Assembly: GCA_032433765.1 (NCBI GenBank)
Contig: JAVIAB010000092.1
Span: forward strand, 64,040,458-64,104,457
Length of the DNA: 64,000 nt
Direction: 5' to 3'
DNA from: Megaustenia siamemsis
Taxonomy: Eukaryota > Mollusca > Gastropoda > Stylommatophora > Ariophantidae
Part shown: one piece after another, positions 12,038 through 23,451 of the stretch
Layout: each line of letters starts with the position of its first letter
Position numbering within the stretch: the first letter of the stretch is position 1
Notes under the pieces: generated by a model
What the model was told of the DNA's origin: nothing
What the model saw: only the letters and a program-made list of their open reading frames with translations
Databases searched by the model: none
Made by a program: the position numbers and the translations under genes

Positions 12038-12201
12038 CAGTGGCGTAGTATAGTTTACCAGGAGCAGTGCAAGTATAGCACCGCGTTATCTCTTATTTTT
12101 ATTTATTATTAGAATCTTGTTTATCTTTTGCGATTTTGAGTACCTAAGAATTTTGCGCTCGGGGCAACTGACTCTCAGGCACACTCCTCGAGACGCCACT
12201 G
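12038..12201. mobile_element. Candidate hAT-like MITE, 164 bp
   Basis: The segment starts CAGTGGCGT and ends ACGCCACTG, a 9-bp terminal inverted repeat. CAGTGGCG is a common hAT-type end. The flanking 8 bases (CGTGGTTG and CATGAATG) match at only 5 of 8 positions, so the target duplication is unproven. It has no coding capacity. Confidence 0.5.
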
Positions 12202-12519
12202 CATGAATGGAAACTTCATTAGCGTGCTGTGAAGTGTTTTAAGTGTGGATTAATTTTTTGAACATTATCAGAGCTCGGGACATCCAACTTCGACATGCTC
12301 GAACAGTAAGTGAGCCATAATGTAATTGTATGCTATCTAGTTATGTTAATTCACGGTGTCTTTAATCAGAATAAAATATCTCAACATAATGTGACATTTG
12401 TAATATGTTACATTTATGTACACGCAAAGTATCAAAGGAAGTGCAAGTAGGAATTAGGTTGGAAATGAAAGATGAGCAAGCTAGAATAACGAGAATACGA
12501 TTACTTTCTCATTAAAAGT

Positions 12520-12808
12520 GGCAGCTGCGATAGCTCAGTGGTTAGTGAACTGGACTGCAAAGGACAAGAGGTTGGGTTCGATCCTGATCGATGGCTTCCG
12601 GGTTCACTCAGTCTTAAATGGGTACTGGATTTTTTCTTGGAAAGTAAATCGATATGGGCGTAATACCGACCACATTAAATAAATATAATAAATAGATAAT
12701 AATAAGATAATAAATCATGTGTCGGCGGTCTGTAAAAGTTATGGTCACTAACACCATATAACCCTATACACTACTTGGCGTGACTGGGCATTTTAATTTT
12801 TATTTTTA
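12520..12808 (+). mobile_element. tRNA-derived SINE (T-tailed family), copy 1
   Basis: The head reads GCTGCGATAGCTCAGTGG (A-box-like) and then GGTTGGGTTCGATCCTG (B-box-like). A body of about 170 bp follows and ends near CACTACTTGGCGTGACTGGG. The 3' tail is T-rich. CTCATTAAAAGT at 12508-12519 and 12809-12820 is a perfect 12-bp target-site duplication. It shares its full layout with 29887-30157, 59614-59870 and 60889-61179. Confidence 0.92.
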
Positions 12809-13020
12809 CTCATTAAAAGTAATACCAGTATTTGAGCATCTCAAGCACACTGAATACGTGAGTCTAGACCATCCTCAGCCATCGACTATCAGCTACAAAA
12901 TCAACAATGACGAAAAGAAGTATTTAGATGAAGACTAAACGACAACATCGAAAGGAGAGTGAAGAATTGCAAGTACACGCGGTTCTTGTGCAACCACCAG
13001 TTCCTTTCGTGGTTGTATAC

Positions 13021-13056
13021 TCGTATGTATATGTGTATGTGTATGTGTATGTGTAT
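13021..13056 (+). repeat. (TATGTG)n microsatellite
   Basis: Five to six TATGTG units. Confidence 0.9.
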
Positions 13057-13079
13057 GCCTGTATTGGGTAGATGGACAC

Positions 13080-14235
13080 ATAACAATGGCAGGATCTCCT
13101 CACGTTCGAGGAGGAGAACGTCTTTTTCTGCGGATACTTGCTACTTACTAATGCTAGAAGCAACCAGTGGGGTAACGTCATAACCAACAAACAGGGAGAA
13201 GACCTAGAGATCGCACTGGTGTCGACCGATTTAGTGTGCTTGAATAATTGAAGGGCAACTGTAGTGTTATAGACCTGGCACTGGTGTCTTCTGCATTCGC
13301 ACCGGTTTGCAGGTGGAATGTACTGGGTTACCACGGAAGTAGTTTACTATCTATGTGTCTTCCTAATTGAGAAAGGCTGATGTAGAAGCCAGAAAAGCAA
13401 GATCAACACATTCTACTATAAGAACACATAGCAAGACGTTATTAGCAAAATCAGACATAGGAAACAGGGTGCCCCTCGCAGGAAGCAGGAGAGATGGACA
13501 CAACCACCCTGGTGGAACGTAGAAGTCGAGGAAGCTTGGTGGAACAAGAGACAAACATGGCAGAAAGCCAGAAAATATGAACGGACACAACCTGAGCTAT
13601 TTAGGCGTCTGAAAGAAGAGGTGGACCAACAATTGATGCACTTTTATCTATGGGCTAAGCAGATTAAGGATGCCATGTGGGATGATTTCTGTTAAAAAAA
13701 AAGTGTGCTCAGAAAAATCGCTAGCCACATTCTGACGCATTCATCGGAGCGTGAATGGCACAACACGACACAGACGCACTCCAAACTTCCAGAGCACAGG
13801 CCAAATATGACACACAAATCCGATGAGAACAAAGGAAGGGCCTGCTTGCCGCTACATTGAGAAGACTGTCCAAAGGAATGAGGCTGTAAGAATGAGGATA
13901 TGGGGTCGCTCTCAGAATTGTGTGAGGATGTAGGGCTGGGAGAAGATCTCACAATCACAACCGATACCATTCGCACAACACTTAAAAGGTCACGCAACCA
14001 CTGCTCCTGGTCCATAAGGTGTTCGGTACGATGGCATGGGCGATTTAGCTGACAGCGACTTGAAAAATCTGGCCAACAAGTTTAATTCCAGCATTCAGAG
14101 TGGCCAGAATAAGGTTAATTGGCTACACAGCCTCTAACTACCGCTACCGAAGCCAAACAAGGACCATTCTCAGATCAGTGCCTACAGAATCATCACGATG
14201 CAGAACGCTGCAGGCAAGCTGCTGGAAAAAATAAG
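13080..14235 (+). mobile_element. LINE family K: endonuclease, linker and start of RT, decayed
   Basis: In shifting frames, an endonuclease domain is visible: NKQGEDLEIALVSTDLVCLN, then CSVIDLALVSSAFAPVCRWN, the pattern that precedes the catalytic SDH in jockey/CR1-type endonucleases. A linker follows (QPPWWNVEVEEAWWNKR at about 13500, then ELFRRLKEEV). The first RT motif comes next (LPLPKPNKDHSQISAYRIIT, then NAAGKLLEKI, about 14140-14235). It is truncated there. This is a separate clade from families A-C. Confidence 0.7.
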
Positions 14236-14469
14236 AAAAGGAACGAACAATGTACTTTTTAATGTCTTTATTTTTGAGAGAAAACAATTTTCCTCTTTTG
14301 CTAACGATACTGATAATATCACAAACATTCTCTGAACAATAAACATATTTGGAATATCATTTTCAAAATTGTACTCGCACATGTTTAAAAGGACATCTAA
14401 TAAAGAAGCATTTTATGGTATTTACCTAGCTATTATGTAAAATACTCTTACGACTTCAGACAGACACTA

Positions 14470-15235
14470 TCTGAGATACGATACTCTGTTGATGATCTAC
14501 TTTTACCTGCCTCACTAAGTGACATTGATAACTTCAAATCAACTTAATTGTGAATCGCATTACTAATATCCCAAATTCAGGAAAACAATTACAACAGGTT
14601 ACAGTTAAAAATAAAATAGAAATATGTATTAATGGACACAATCTGGAAAGAGTAAGAAAATTTGAATACTTCACTCATTGGTAACAAAGAGCTGAAAACT
14701 TACCAATGATATCAACAAAAAACGTATCTTAGCTACAAATACATTAAAACAACGGCATGGCGCATGTACAAGAACTGAAAGAGGGATACAACTTTAGGTT
14801 TTAAAGGCTTGTATTTATTTACATAGCAACATAAGGCTGTAAAACATGAACTATAAGTAGATCTGATGGGAAATACATAAATGCCTGCGAATGCGAGTGT
14901 TGCAGAAGGATACTCAGAATATAATGAACAACGCTAACGATCAGACGTGCTCAAATTGCAACAACTGAATACTCCAGAGGACTTGGTTGTTAAACAACAT
15001 GAGAAGAAGAACAATAAAATATGTTTCATATAAAACAACGGCCAAGGGAAGATCATTATGGAAAACAATACCAGGTAGACGCAAGAACGGAAGACCTAGA
15101 AAAAAATGAGTACACTATATCACGGACGAGTTGGGACTGACTGCTGCAGACGCTGGAGAGTCCACCCAGGACAGAGAAAACGTAAGAACAACTCTCAAGA
15201 AAGTCACGTTTCAACAAGTAATTACAAGATTATGA
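14470..15235 (+). mobile_element. LINE family L C-terminal fragment, decayed
   Basis: Traces in several frames: NGHNLERVRKFEYF, then IPGRRKNGRPRKK, then ITDELGLTAADAGESTQDRE. The order matches the LINE tail that follows the RT domain. Many stops are present. Confidence 0.6.
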
Positions 15236-16085
15236 TAGTAATCTGTTAATAAATCACTAGATAATCTGCTCTCTTGATATACAACTATCATGATGACATC
15301 AATTTTGACAATGTCAAATATTTGTTAGCAGCTCTGCCGAGGTAATTTTTTTTTTCAGTGTGAAATATTTGAAGCAACAAACAAAAATAAAGTTTAATCA
15401 ACTGTAAACATATGTTTCAATGTTTCATCAACACGTGTAATATCTGTACCAATGTTTGACAAATAAAAGTGTATCTTAAAATTTGTTATGATTTCACCCC
15501 CTGCTCAAACACACATTTAAAAAAAAAATTATATTTCTCTTGTTAATTCTAAATGAAGCTGATTCTTGTTCAGAAATTTGAGGTTACACTCAGAGATGTT
15601 TTAAGCATTTATTAACATTTTTATGTTTAAATTCATCACTTCTTATTTTTTTTTTAAAGAAGTATTTTGCATCATTTATATAGTTTATGGCACAATTTAC
15701 TCGTGCATTAAGTTTTTTCTTTATTCTGAAGTTGCTTTTTCATGATTCAGTAATTGGACTATTTATAAAAAAGAAATACTATTAATTATAAATATGTTGA
15801 CTTTAACAATAAATCATTCAGCATTTGATTTACATTTAATTAGTTAATTACCAATTATATTACACAATTTCCAATTTATAGTAAATTTTAGAATAAAATG
15901 TTTATTAAAATGTTCAAATTAACTACATTTATAATGTCTTTGGCGTCTTGCCTGACGGTTGGATCAAGCAATCATAAATGTCAGTAATTTGGTAATATAT
16001 TTAGTGTTTCATTTTGGAACAGGTTCTCTCTAGCTGATTTTGTCAATATTGAATAGACAGTTCGCAGAACGAACAAGGTACATTT
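15236..16085. other. AT-rich, nothing recognised
   Basis: Very AT-rich sequence without coding or RNA signal. Confidence 0.45.
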
Positions 16086-16089
16086 GTGT

Positions 16090-17065
16090 TACCCTGACTC
16101 ATCTTTCTCTTACATCTTTTGTGTTCTCATTTTAACATCAAATCATCATCGAATGCTGCTGAGTTATTTCTTAATTTTCTTCTCCGTATACTACGATCTG
16201 TCACCAGGTTCTCCCAATCCTTTCCGCTGGTAAGAATGCTGCAGGGAAGCTCCGACAAGATTTGTTTATCTCCAAACTGGTCTGTCCATATATTCCTGTC
16301 CGTCTCTAAGCTCTCAATGCAATGATTGTTTAGGAGTACACTTGTTGTTCATTCTTGTCAAGTGACACAGTTAACTTATTTTTTGACTCCTAAGTGTTGA
16401 CATAATGGATGAGAGTCTAGCTCGTTGTAAGACTTTAGAGTTCTTTGAACTACCATTTGGTGCTCATCAAGTTGCGAAGGCAACGCACATAACAGCTCTC
16501 TAACCCTTTATTTTGGCCTGATAGGTAGTCACATTTTGAACCATATAGAAATATTCTAAGCACATTGCTTTAAACAAAATAAGAATCATTGTCCTAACTG
16601 TTAGTTTAGTGTTGGCCCATGCTCTTTGTTGAAGTTTTCTGAATGTTTAATCTGCCTTTCTGATTTGGGTATTTATTTCTTCATCAAGTGTCAAGGTAGT
16701 TGTCACCGTAGAACCGAAGTAAATGAACTTCCGCACAAATTCGAGTGGTGTATTATTTCGTTTTTTAGTTGCGGGCCTAACTTCATTATTTTTGATAACC
16801 ACATGCTTCCGGTCGCTTTATGACAAAAGTAATAAATAGCAAGCATTGTCAGTTTATCAATCATTGGCCACATGCCAGCTTCATCATGAGCTACAAGAGC
16901 TGCATTACCAGTGAATCAAACATCTTTGCCTAGGATCTCGGTTCCTTATAATTGTCATCTCAGACATGCTAGATTAAATAAGGAGCTGTCAAATCTTGTT
17001 TGGGTGTAGTAGTCTATGGACTGCTTCAAAATCATTGTGCTGGGCAGCAAACAAATATTCCTAAT
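16090..17065 (-). mobile_element. LINE family G, end of RT and C-terminal tail, decayed
   Basis: On the minus strand, in shifted frames: RFDSSLFNLACLR, then NAALVAHDEAG (the region of the RT FADD box, catalytic residues lost), then FVRKFIYFGSTVTTTLTLDE with EINTQIRKAD, and TKLTVRTMILILFKAMCLEY. The pattern FxYLGSTVT...LDEEIxxRIxKA is typical of a widespread LINE tail. This copy is dead. Confidence 0.7.
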
Positions 17066-17220
17066 CGTGTAGGCGCAATGACACATCTGTGATTGATTCC
17101 ACATTTGAAAAATGAAATACTTTTTGGTGTATAAGTATATTTACCAACAGTTTGCGACTATTTAAACAGACATTAACAGCACAATGTACAATAATTGTAA
17201 CTTAAAGTACGTTCATATAT

Positions 17221-17408
17221 GATAGACTAAATAATACAAATTTGCATAGAATGATAAACTAAATAATACAAATTTGCATAGAATGATAAACTAAATAATA
17301 CAAATTTGCATAGAATGATAAACTAAATAATACAAATTTGCATAGGATGATAAACTAAATAATACAAATTTGCAAAGGATGATAGACTAAATAATACAAA
17401 TTTGTAAA
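17221..17408. repeat. 32-bp tandem repeat, about 6 copies
   Basis: The unit begins GATAAACTAAATAATACAAA and ends TTTGCATAGAAT. Copies start at 17221, 17253, 17285, 17317, 17349 and 17381, with only a few substitutions. Confidence 0.95.
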
Positions 17409-17709
17409 GGGTCAAAATATATATTTCAAAACAATTACAATCATATGCCAGTTCTTAAGAAATAAAAGCGGCAAGGAGAGGGGAATGTTCGAGACTTATT
17501 TGCTAAAAGTGGAACAAACAACGAATAACATTAGGACAGAGAGAAAAAAAACATATCTAGTACAGAAGGCACACACAGATCACACTCAGCAGATCTAAAG
17601 TTGGCCATTCAGCAACTACTCACAAAATGTTATAGACTAGAGATTCAACGACTTTACTTTGATTGCCTGCAATACTTTAGTTTTTTAAAATATATTAACA
17701 TAAAAAAGA

Positions 17710-20040
17710 AGTAAAAGTTTAAGGATGTGTAAAATCAGTGGAAGAAAATATAATAATGGGACAGGAGAAGATAATGGAAAGATTGACAGAATATATAAGT
17801 CAACTCTATGATGATGAAAGACCAGAACCATAATTCAAACAAAGACGCAGGATCACCAATAATGCAGAGTGAAGTGGAGAAAGCAATTCAACACATGAAA
17901 AGAGGCAAAGCTTCAGGTCTCGACAATATAACAATGGAAGAGATAGATGCATTAAGAGAATTGACGGAGTACAAATCATAACAAAACTACTCAATGACAT
18001 ATATAACACTGGACCCGAAGATCTATTAAAATCTATCTTTGTTGCCAATCCGAAGAATTCAGGCGCCACTGATTGTGAAGACCATCGTACTATTAGTCTC
18101 ATGAGCTATATGACGAAAATACTAATAATCATCATGAGACGTGTAAGGAACAAAATAAAACCAGAAATAAGGGAGGAACAATGTGGATTTGTGGAAGAAA
18201 AGAGCACCAATAATGCAATATACACCTTAAGAACATTGATAGAAAGAGCTATAGAGATAAAGAAAGATCTATATATGTGCTTTATAGACTACACAAAGTA
18301 TTTGACAAAGTAAAGCATGTGGAAATAATCAATATGCTGGAGAAATGAAATATTGATGTCTAGAATCTGATAATCATAAAAAAACATGTACTGGCAACAA
18401 ACAGCAGCTATACGAATTAGCAACCAAATAGGACAGCTCCAATGTATAAAAGGAATCAGACAAGGTGTGTTCTGTCGCCGGATTTGTTTTCACTTTACAG
18501 CGAAAATATTATGAGATCAATGGTATAAAAAAAAATCGAAAATGAAGTCAACGGTCACTACATAAACTATTTACGTTATGCGAATGACACAATCGTAATA
18601 TCAGAGACAGAGAATGAACTACAACAATGATAGATATAATAGCAAATGAGAGCAACAAGAAAGCTTTCAGTCTGAATAGTAAGAAAACAAAATTAATGGT
18701 CATATCAAAGAAACAATCATCACCATCATGCAGCATGAAAATCATAATTATCATCATTTGCCATACCGGTTGGCGTAGGTGATCATGTCCTTCCACAATA
18801 TTCTATCCATAGCGCATCGTAACAATTCTGTTCTTGACTGTTTTCCAAGCCATGCCACCAAGCTATCCAGTATTTTCTCTCTTTTTCGTCCACGATCTCT
18901 CTTTTCTTTTAGTTTGCCAGTTTTAACAAAGTATTCCAACTTTCCTCTTCTCATGAATTGCCCCCCAAAATATTGATTGTTTCTTTCTGATGTTTATTTT
19001 AGGAGCTCACTTTTTGTGTTGGCTTCTTTGAGAATTTCCTGATTGGTCTTTTTAGCTGTCCAGAGAACTTTCAACACTCTAACGAGAAATCCCATCTCTG
19101 TGGCCCCTAACCGTCTTTTCATTTGTTTGTTTACTGTCCATGATCGCATCCATGGATCAGAATTGGTTCTATATAGCACCGATGAACTCTTCTCACTTCT
19201 ATTGACATATATTTGTTGCATAAGATATTTTTTCTGTAATTCTATTTTGCCCTGAGCTATTCTGCTTTTTATTTCTGTGGTGTATCTTCCATCTGATGTT
19301 ATTATTGTGCCCACGTATTTGACGTGTTGCACTTGTTTCAGATTTGTCCTGTTTATTTTTATGCTCCATGACGGTGGTGATTGTTTTTTTTTTATATGCC
19401 TATTACCTCTGTTTTCTTACTATTAAGACTGAGACCTTTTTTTGTTTCTTTCTCTTACTATTATGTCTATTAGTTCTTGTAGTTCATTCTCTGTCTTTGT
19501 TATTAAGACTGTGTCATCCGCATATCGCAAATTTGTAATAAATAAGTATAAAAATAAATAAAATAAATCTGAAACAAGTGCAACGCATCAAACACACGGG
19601 CGCAATAATAACATCAGATGTAATATGCACCACAGAAATAAATAGCAGAATAGCTCCGGCCAAAATAGCATTTCAGATTGAAAAAATTAAAATCTGTCTA
19701 ATGTAACAGATCTATGTCAATGGAAGTGACAAAGAGAGTGCATCGGTGCTATATAGAGCCAGTTATGAAATATGGAAGCGAATCATGGACCGTAAATAAA
19801 CAAATAAAAGACTATTAAAGGCCACAGTGATGAGATTTCTCAGAAGAATGTTAAAAGTTCTCTGGACAACTAAAAAGACCAAGGAGGAAATTCTTAAAGA
19901 GGCCAGTACAAAAGGGGAGCTCATATAAAACATCATAATGAAAGAATCAATATTTTTCGGCACATCATGAGAAGAGTAAAGTTGGAATACTTGGTTACAA
20001 CTGGCAAAATACAGGGAACAAGAGATCTGCTTCTCACCCG
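17710..20040 (+). mobile_element. Family B LINE, RT and C-terminal part, split by a reverse family B copy
   Basis: The first part (17710-18740) encodes the linker and RT start: ERLTEYISQLYDDERPEP, KRGKASGLDNITME, EEQCGFVEEKSTNNAIYTLR, and an NYLRYANDT box that replaces the usual YADD. The second part (from about 19557) continues with the post-RT tail: ITSDVICTTEINSRIAPAK, MRFLRRMLKVLW and KEEILKEASTKGEL. Between them lies an inverted family B insertion. Frameshifts and stops are frequent. It matches the better copy at 52190-53785. Confidence 0.85.
18745..19550 (-). mobile_element. Family B LINE, 5'-truncated, inserted in reverse into another family B copy
   Basis: On the minus strand: VKYVGTIITSDGRYTTEIKS, MKRRLGATEMGFLVRVLKVL, MRRGKLEYFVKTGKLKEKRD and a 3' end of ANRYGK followed by an ATG-type tail near 18750. 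It is truncated 5' near the YADD region (about 19530). The host copy resumes at about 19557 with the sequence expected next. Confidence 0.85.
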
Positions 20041-20440
20041 TTGGCGGCTTCAATCATTGCCATTTGATGTTGTTATAAGGTTTATTTGATTATGTCTGTT
20101 CATCTTACTTTGGGTCTGCCTCTTGCTCTTCTTCTTTCAACTCTTTAAATACATTCTTTGTATAGCAAGCAATCACACGACATACTTCTAAATTGGCAAT
20201 TAGGTTTATTTGGTGTTTCTGTATGTAGCATTATATTGGTTCAATGCCTAACAAATAACTGCAGAAGGAAATATCTTAGAAGAAAACCTATGCAAAAAGA
20301 AGAGAGAAAAATCGTGAATAAAGATATCAGAGGAAGAATAATTAACGACAGTCATTGTTACATTCAGCAACATAGATTCAATTATTTAGATACGTAACAT
20401 GGCTATCAGCACAAACAATATCCGCCAATGTATCAATAAT
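20041..20440. other. Mostly unassigned; possible LINE tail at 20100-20160
   Basis: CTTTGGGTCTGCCTCTTGCT near 20110 resembles the minus-strand sequence encoding the GRPK motif of LINE tails. The rest is unassigned. Confidence 0.3.
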
Positions 20441-20837
20441 TATTCATTGATTCATACTTCACGCTGAGAGGTGTTGATTATCTCCCCATAACTCACGATC
20501 TCGTGCGCTGTGCAACAGTTGATCTTCTTATCAACCTCGCCGTCAAATAATACAGTAGTGGCTTTTTCCTTTCCCTACTTTCAAATCTTATACCTTCTGT
20601 TTTCCCTATTATTTTGAAGTTTTCCATTCAGCCTCTTCTCAACACATAAAAATCTGATCGGCCTTTTCCTAATTTGCGCTGGAACCTACATTTTCATATC
20701 TATTTTTGTGGGTATCTCTTAATTTAACTTGTGCCACAGTACATTCAGTACTCTCCTAAAAAAAGCATCTCAAATGATTCTATTCGTCGTGGTACTTCTG
20801 TTCATTGTCTATGATTCGCAACAGTAAAGCAGCACTA

Positions 20838-20925
20838 TAGTTCGTTTCATGTGCCCAACTTCAAAACGTTATTACTCTTTAACCATTTGTTAAAAACTGT
20901 TGAAATTTTCCAAATGTTATTAGAA
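20838..20925 (+). repeat. Left terminal inverted repeat of the mariner-like element
   Basis: It begins TAGTTCGTTTCATGTGCCCA and pairs with 23365-23451. The right end has a 4-bp extra AATC after GTTTCA. Confidence 0.85.
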
Positions 20926-21282
20926 TGCAAAAGACCCTTTAAATGTATATTTAACAAATATCTTGCAGCTGCAGTTTTCTTCAAGCGGCGAATTTCTTTG
21001 ATGTTTGTCAAAATTGTAAATTGTGAACCCCTAAAGAATAGAAATTACTGTAGTTGCTGATCTGTGATTAATTTTCACTAGGTAAAGGCGTGGCCGTAAT
21101 GGGGAAATAACTGGATAAGACAAAACACCAGGAGAATTATTGTCTTCTCAGTTCGAGGACGGACGATAATATCAAGGTATACCTGTATGTCCAATTTTCA
21201 TAGTTGTGTGGTCCTGATAAGGACTGTTTGTTGAACTAATTTAAGGTAATATAGGGGCCAACACTGTGGGGGCTATATACTT

Positions 21283-23067
21283 TCATTCTGAATCAGACGA
21301 GTCTAAAAGATTAATAACTGTTTGGGGTTGAACATTCCACAAACCATCACTTTTCCAATATTCCTCTTCCTGTTTTAAGACGTGGTCTTCACATTTAGCC
21401 CAATAATCTTTGTCTATATTTAATAAAGCGAGATTAGCAAGAGTCTTTACATCGCATATTTTGAATGTTGTATTTTCATCTGCCACTTGTCCTTTTAATT
21501 TTGCCCAGATTAGTTCTATTGGATTTAAATGAGCATGGTAAGGTGGCAGCCTCAAACTTATATGACCGTGCTCTTGGATAATCTTATCTATTTGAAAAAT
21601 CTTTGTCCTTTGTTTTTGCTTTACTAGAGATAGTAATTCAGGTTTTAAGTCTATCTATCTATTGACCTTTCGAGCCGTAACCGGCCCATAGGGCGTAGAC
21701 CAAGATACACCTTCTCCTATATGAATTTTTGTTCTAGCAGTTTTTCTTTAAAGATATTTTATCAAATCTCGCCATCTGTCTCTGTTCTGTGCAAGCAGTT
21801 CTATCTCATTGAGGGAGCCGATTCCTGCTGCTCTTGCCTCTCTCATCAATGTTCTTCTCAGTGTCTCCCTGGGTCTTCCTCTTTTTCTTTTACCTGTTGT
21901 TTCCCATATGAGGGCTTGCTTTGCTATTCGATTATTATCTCTTCTCATCACATGTCCAACGTATGACCATCGTCTTTCTTTATTACTGAAGATATTAGTG
22001 GTTGATTGGCGATTTCTCTAATTTCCTCGTTTGTTTTGAATTCGTTCCATTCTATACCAAGTATTTTCCTTAGACATTTATTTTCGAATGCGTTCAACTT
22101 TGTTTCTATATCTCTTGTTGTTTTCCAGCTTTCACACGCATAAGGTTTTAAGTACATGTTATTAAATTGTATGTGCTCCTTTGTGAGCCATATCTTAATA
22201 GCATCTTTTGTACTGGATGACGTCGGGACTTTATCTTCAAGTGCAACAATGTTGTGGTACGCTGCATTGTCCATTATTAGGCAAGATGGTCGATCTAGTG
22301 ATGGGAGAACAGAATTTTCAATCCAATGTCTAAATATGTGACCATTCATCTCAGAGTGATAATCCCGATTGTCTATGGATTTTGAAAGAAAAATGAGCTC
22401 TGCATTCTGTATTAGTCCATGTTGTCGACTACCTGCATGAGCAATTATCAAGCGCTGTCCTTTGCTGCTAGGTATTAATCTCTTAATCTTTCCATCTGAT
22501 GACTGCCATTCCCTTTGGTTAGTGTGGTAAGCATTGATCCATGTTTCATCCAAGTACACAATATCATAACCTTGCATGCGCACCTCTTTTACTTCACGTA
22601 AGTACTTGCTTCTCATGACTACTATATGTGGCTTCTCACAGATGATGTTTCGTCCATTGGAATACTTTCTGAATGTAAAGCCTGTAGCTCTCACATTCCT
22701 CCATAATGTAGACTTTGATATTTCAATACTGTTGTTCTTTTTCAGCGATACTTTTAATTTTCTTATTGTAACAGTTTCATTCATACCCAACATTTTGTGA
22801 ATTTCACTTCTAATAAGTTCACAGTCGAAATTATCCAACAATTTTGCTCTTCCATGTGATTTTGTATATTTTGAACATTGACGGTCACGTGCTTGAATCC
22901 AGCGATTAAATAAATGACCGTTTAGATAAATCCAAAATGTGTCTTGTCCTATTCTCAGGGTTTTCTAAAGAATGAAATAATCTTCCTCGTTTAGCCTCTT
23001 TGCAAAAATAGTCATACATTTTTATTGCGATGTTTTGTAAACTGCAGAATTTCATTTTAAGACTCAT
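21283..23067 (-). pseudogene. Mariner-like (DDE_3 type) transposase, frameshifted and split by a LINE
   Basis: The protein would cut and join element ends at TA sites. It probably starts at an ATG at 23067 (MSLKMKFCSLQNIAIKMYDY). The N-terminal helix-turn-helix part is separated by a frameshift near 22910 from the part that starts in the next frame (NRWIQARDRQC, then LDNFDCELIRSEIHKM). Catalytic motifs are present: YLDETW (first Asp), LIMDNAAYHN (second Asp) and PYHAHLNPIELIWAKLKG (Glu). By my count 83 residues lie between the second Asp and the Glu once the LINE insert is removed, far more than the 34-41 of common Tc1/mariner groups. The insert (21651-22142) falls after NNMYLKP, and the frame resumes at LKPELLSLV. 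The C terminus ends in an acidic LLDSSDSE. It is inactive as it stands. Confidence 0.9.
21651..22142 (-). mobile_element. Family H LINE 3' fragment inside the transposase, TAGA-tailed
   Basis: On the minus strand: ACESWKTTRDIETKLNAFEN, CLRKILGIEWNEFKTNEEIR, a frameshift, GHVMRRDNNRIAKQALIWET, TGKRKRGRPRETLRRTLMRE and NRDRWRDLIKYL stop. A 3' UTR follows, ending CGGCTCGAAAGGTCAATAGA with a short TAGA tail. AGGTTTTAAGT at 21640-21650 and 22143-22153 is a perfect 11-bp target-site duplication. Confidence 0.93.
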
Positions 23068-23364
23068 GATAAATGTTGTCGTTCCACGTCTACGCCGCTG
23101 AATGAACGGAAATGGGACACACAATGTCTCGTGTTTTTTATAAGTGTCTAATTGTGTCAGAAAACCCACGGCGAAAGCGTGCAAATACGTCAATTTGACC
23201 GTGTATGGATTTGTACTCGCTATTTTTAACTTAAAATACTGTAAACATTAAGTTTTGACTACATCAATGGGTCGTTATAAATTTATATAAATCAAATAAG
23301 CAACAATAATAACCAAATGTTTTTTTAATGAAATTAATTCCCTGTTGGGTTCTAATCATTATAA

Positions 23365-23451
23365 CTTTACATGCCAATTTTGAACAAGTTCCAAAAAGTG
23401 GTTAAAAAGATATCGATTTTCAAAGTTGGGCACATGATTTGAAACAAACTA
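23365..23451 (-). repeat. Right terminal inverted repeat of the mariner-like element
   Basis: On the minus strand it begins TAGTTTGTTTCAAATCATGT and continues GCCCAACTTTGAAAA, mirroring the left end. Confidence 0.85.

Larger units (their letters stand above)
20838..23451 (-). mobile_element. Mariner-like DNA transposon with TIRs and TA target duplication, DD(82-83)E type
   Basis: Both ends carry TAGTT(C/T)GTTTCA, then ATGTGCCCAACTT, in opposite orientation (20838 inward and 23451 inward), and TA flanks each end (20836-20837 and 23452-23453). Similarity of the ends extends about 60-90 bp. The interior encodes a DDE transposase on the minus strand and is interrupted by a 0.5-kb LINE fragment. 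Without that fragment and one copy of its target duplication, the element would be about 2.1 kb. It sits inside an older LINE. Confidence 0.9.

Noticed and set aside
12520..12600. Functional tRNA gene
   Set aside because: The tRNA-like head lacks a full cloverleaf and is followed by the SINE body with target duplications; the same holds for the other SINE heads.
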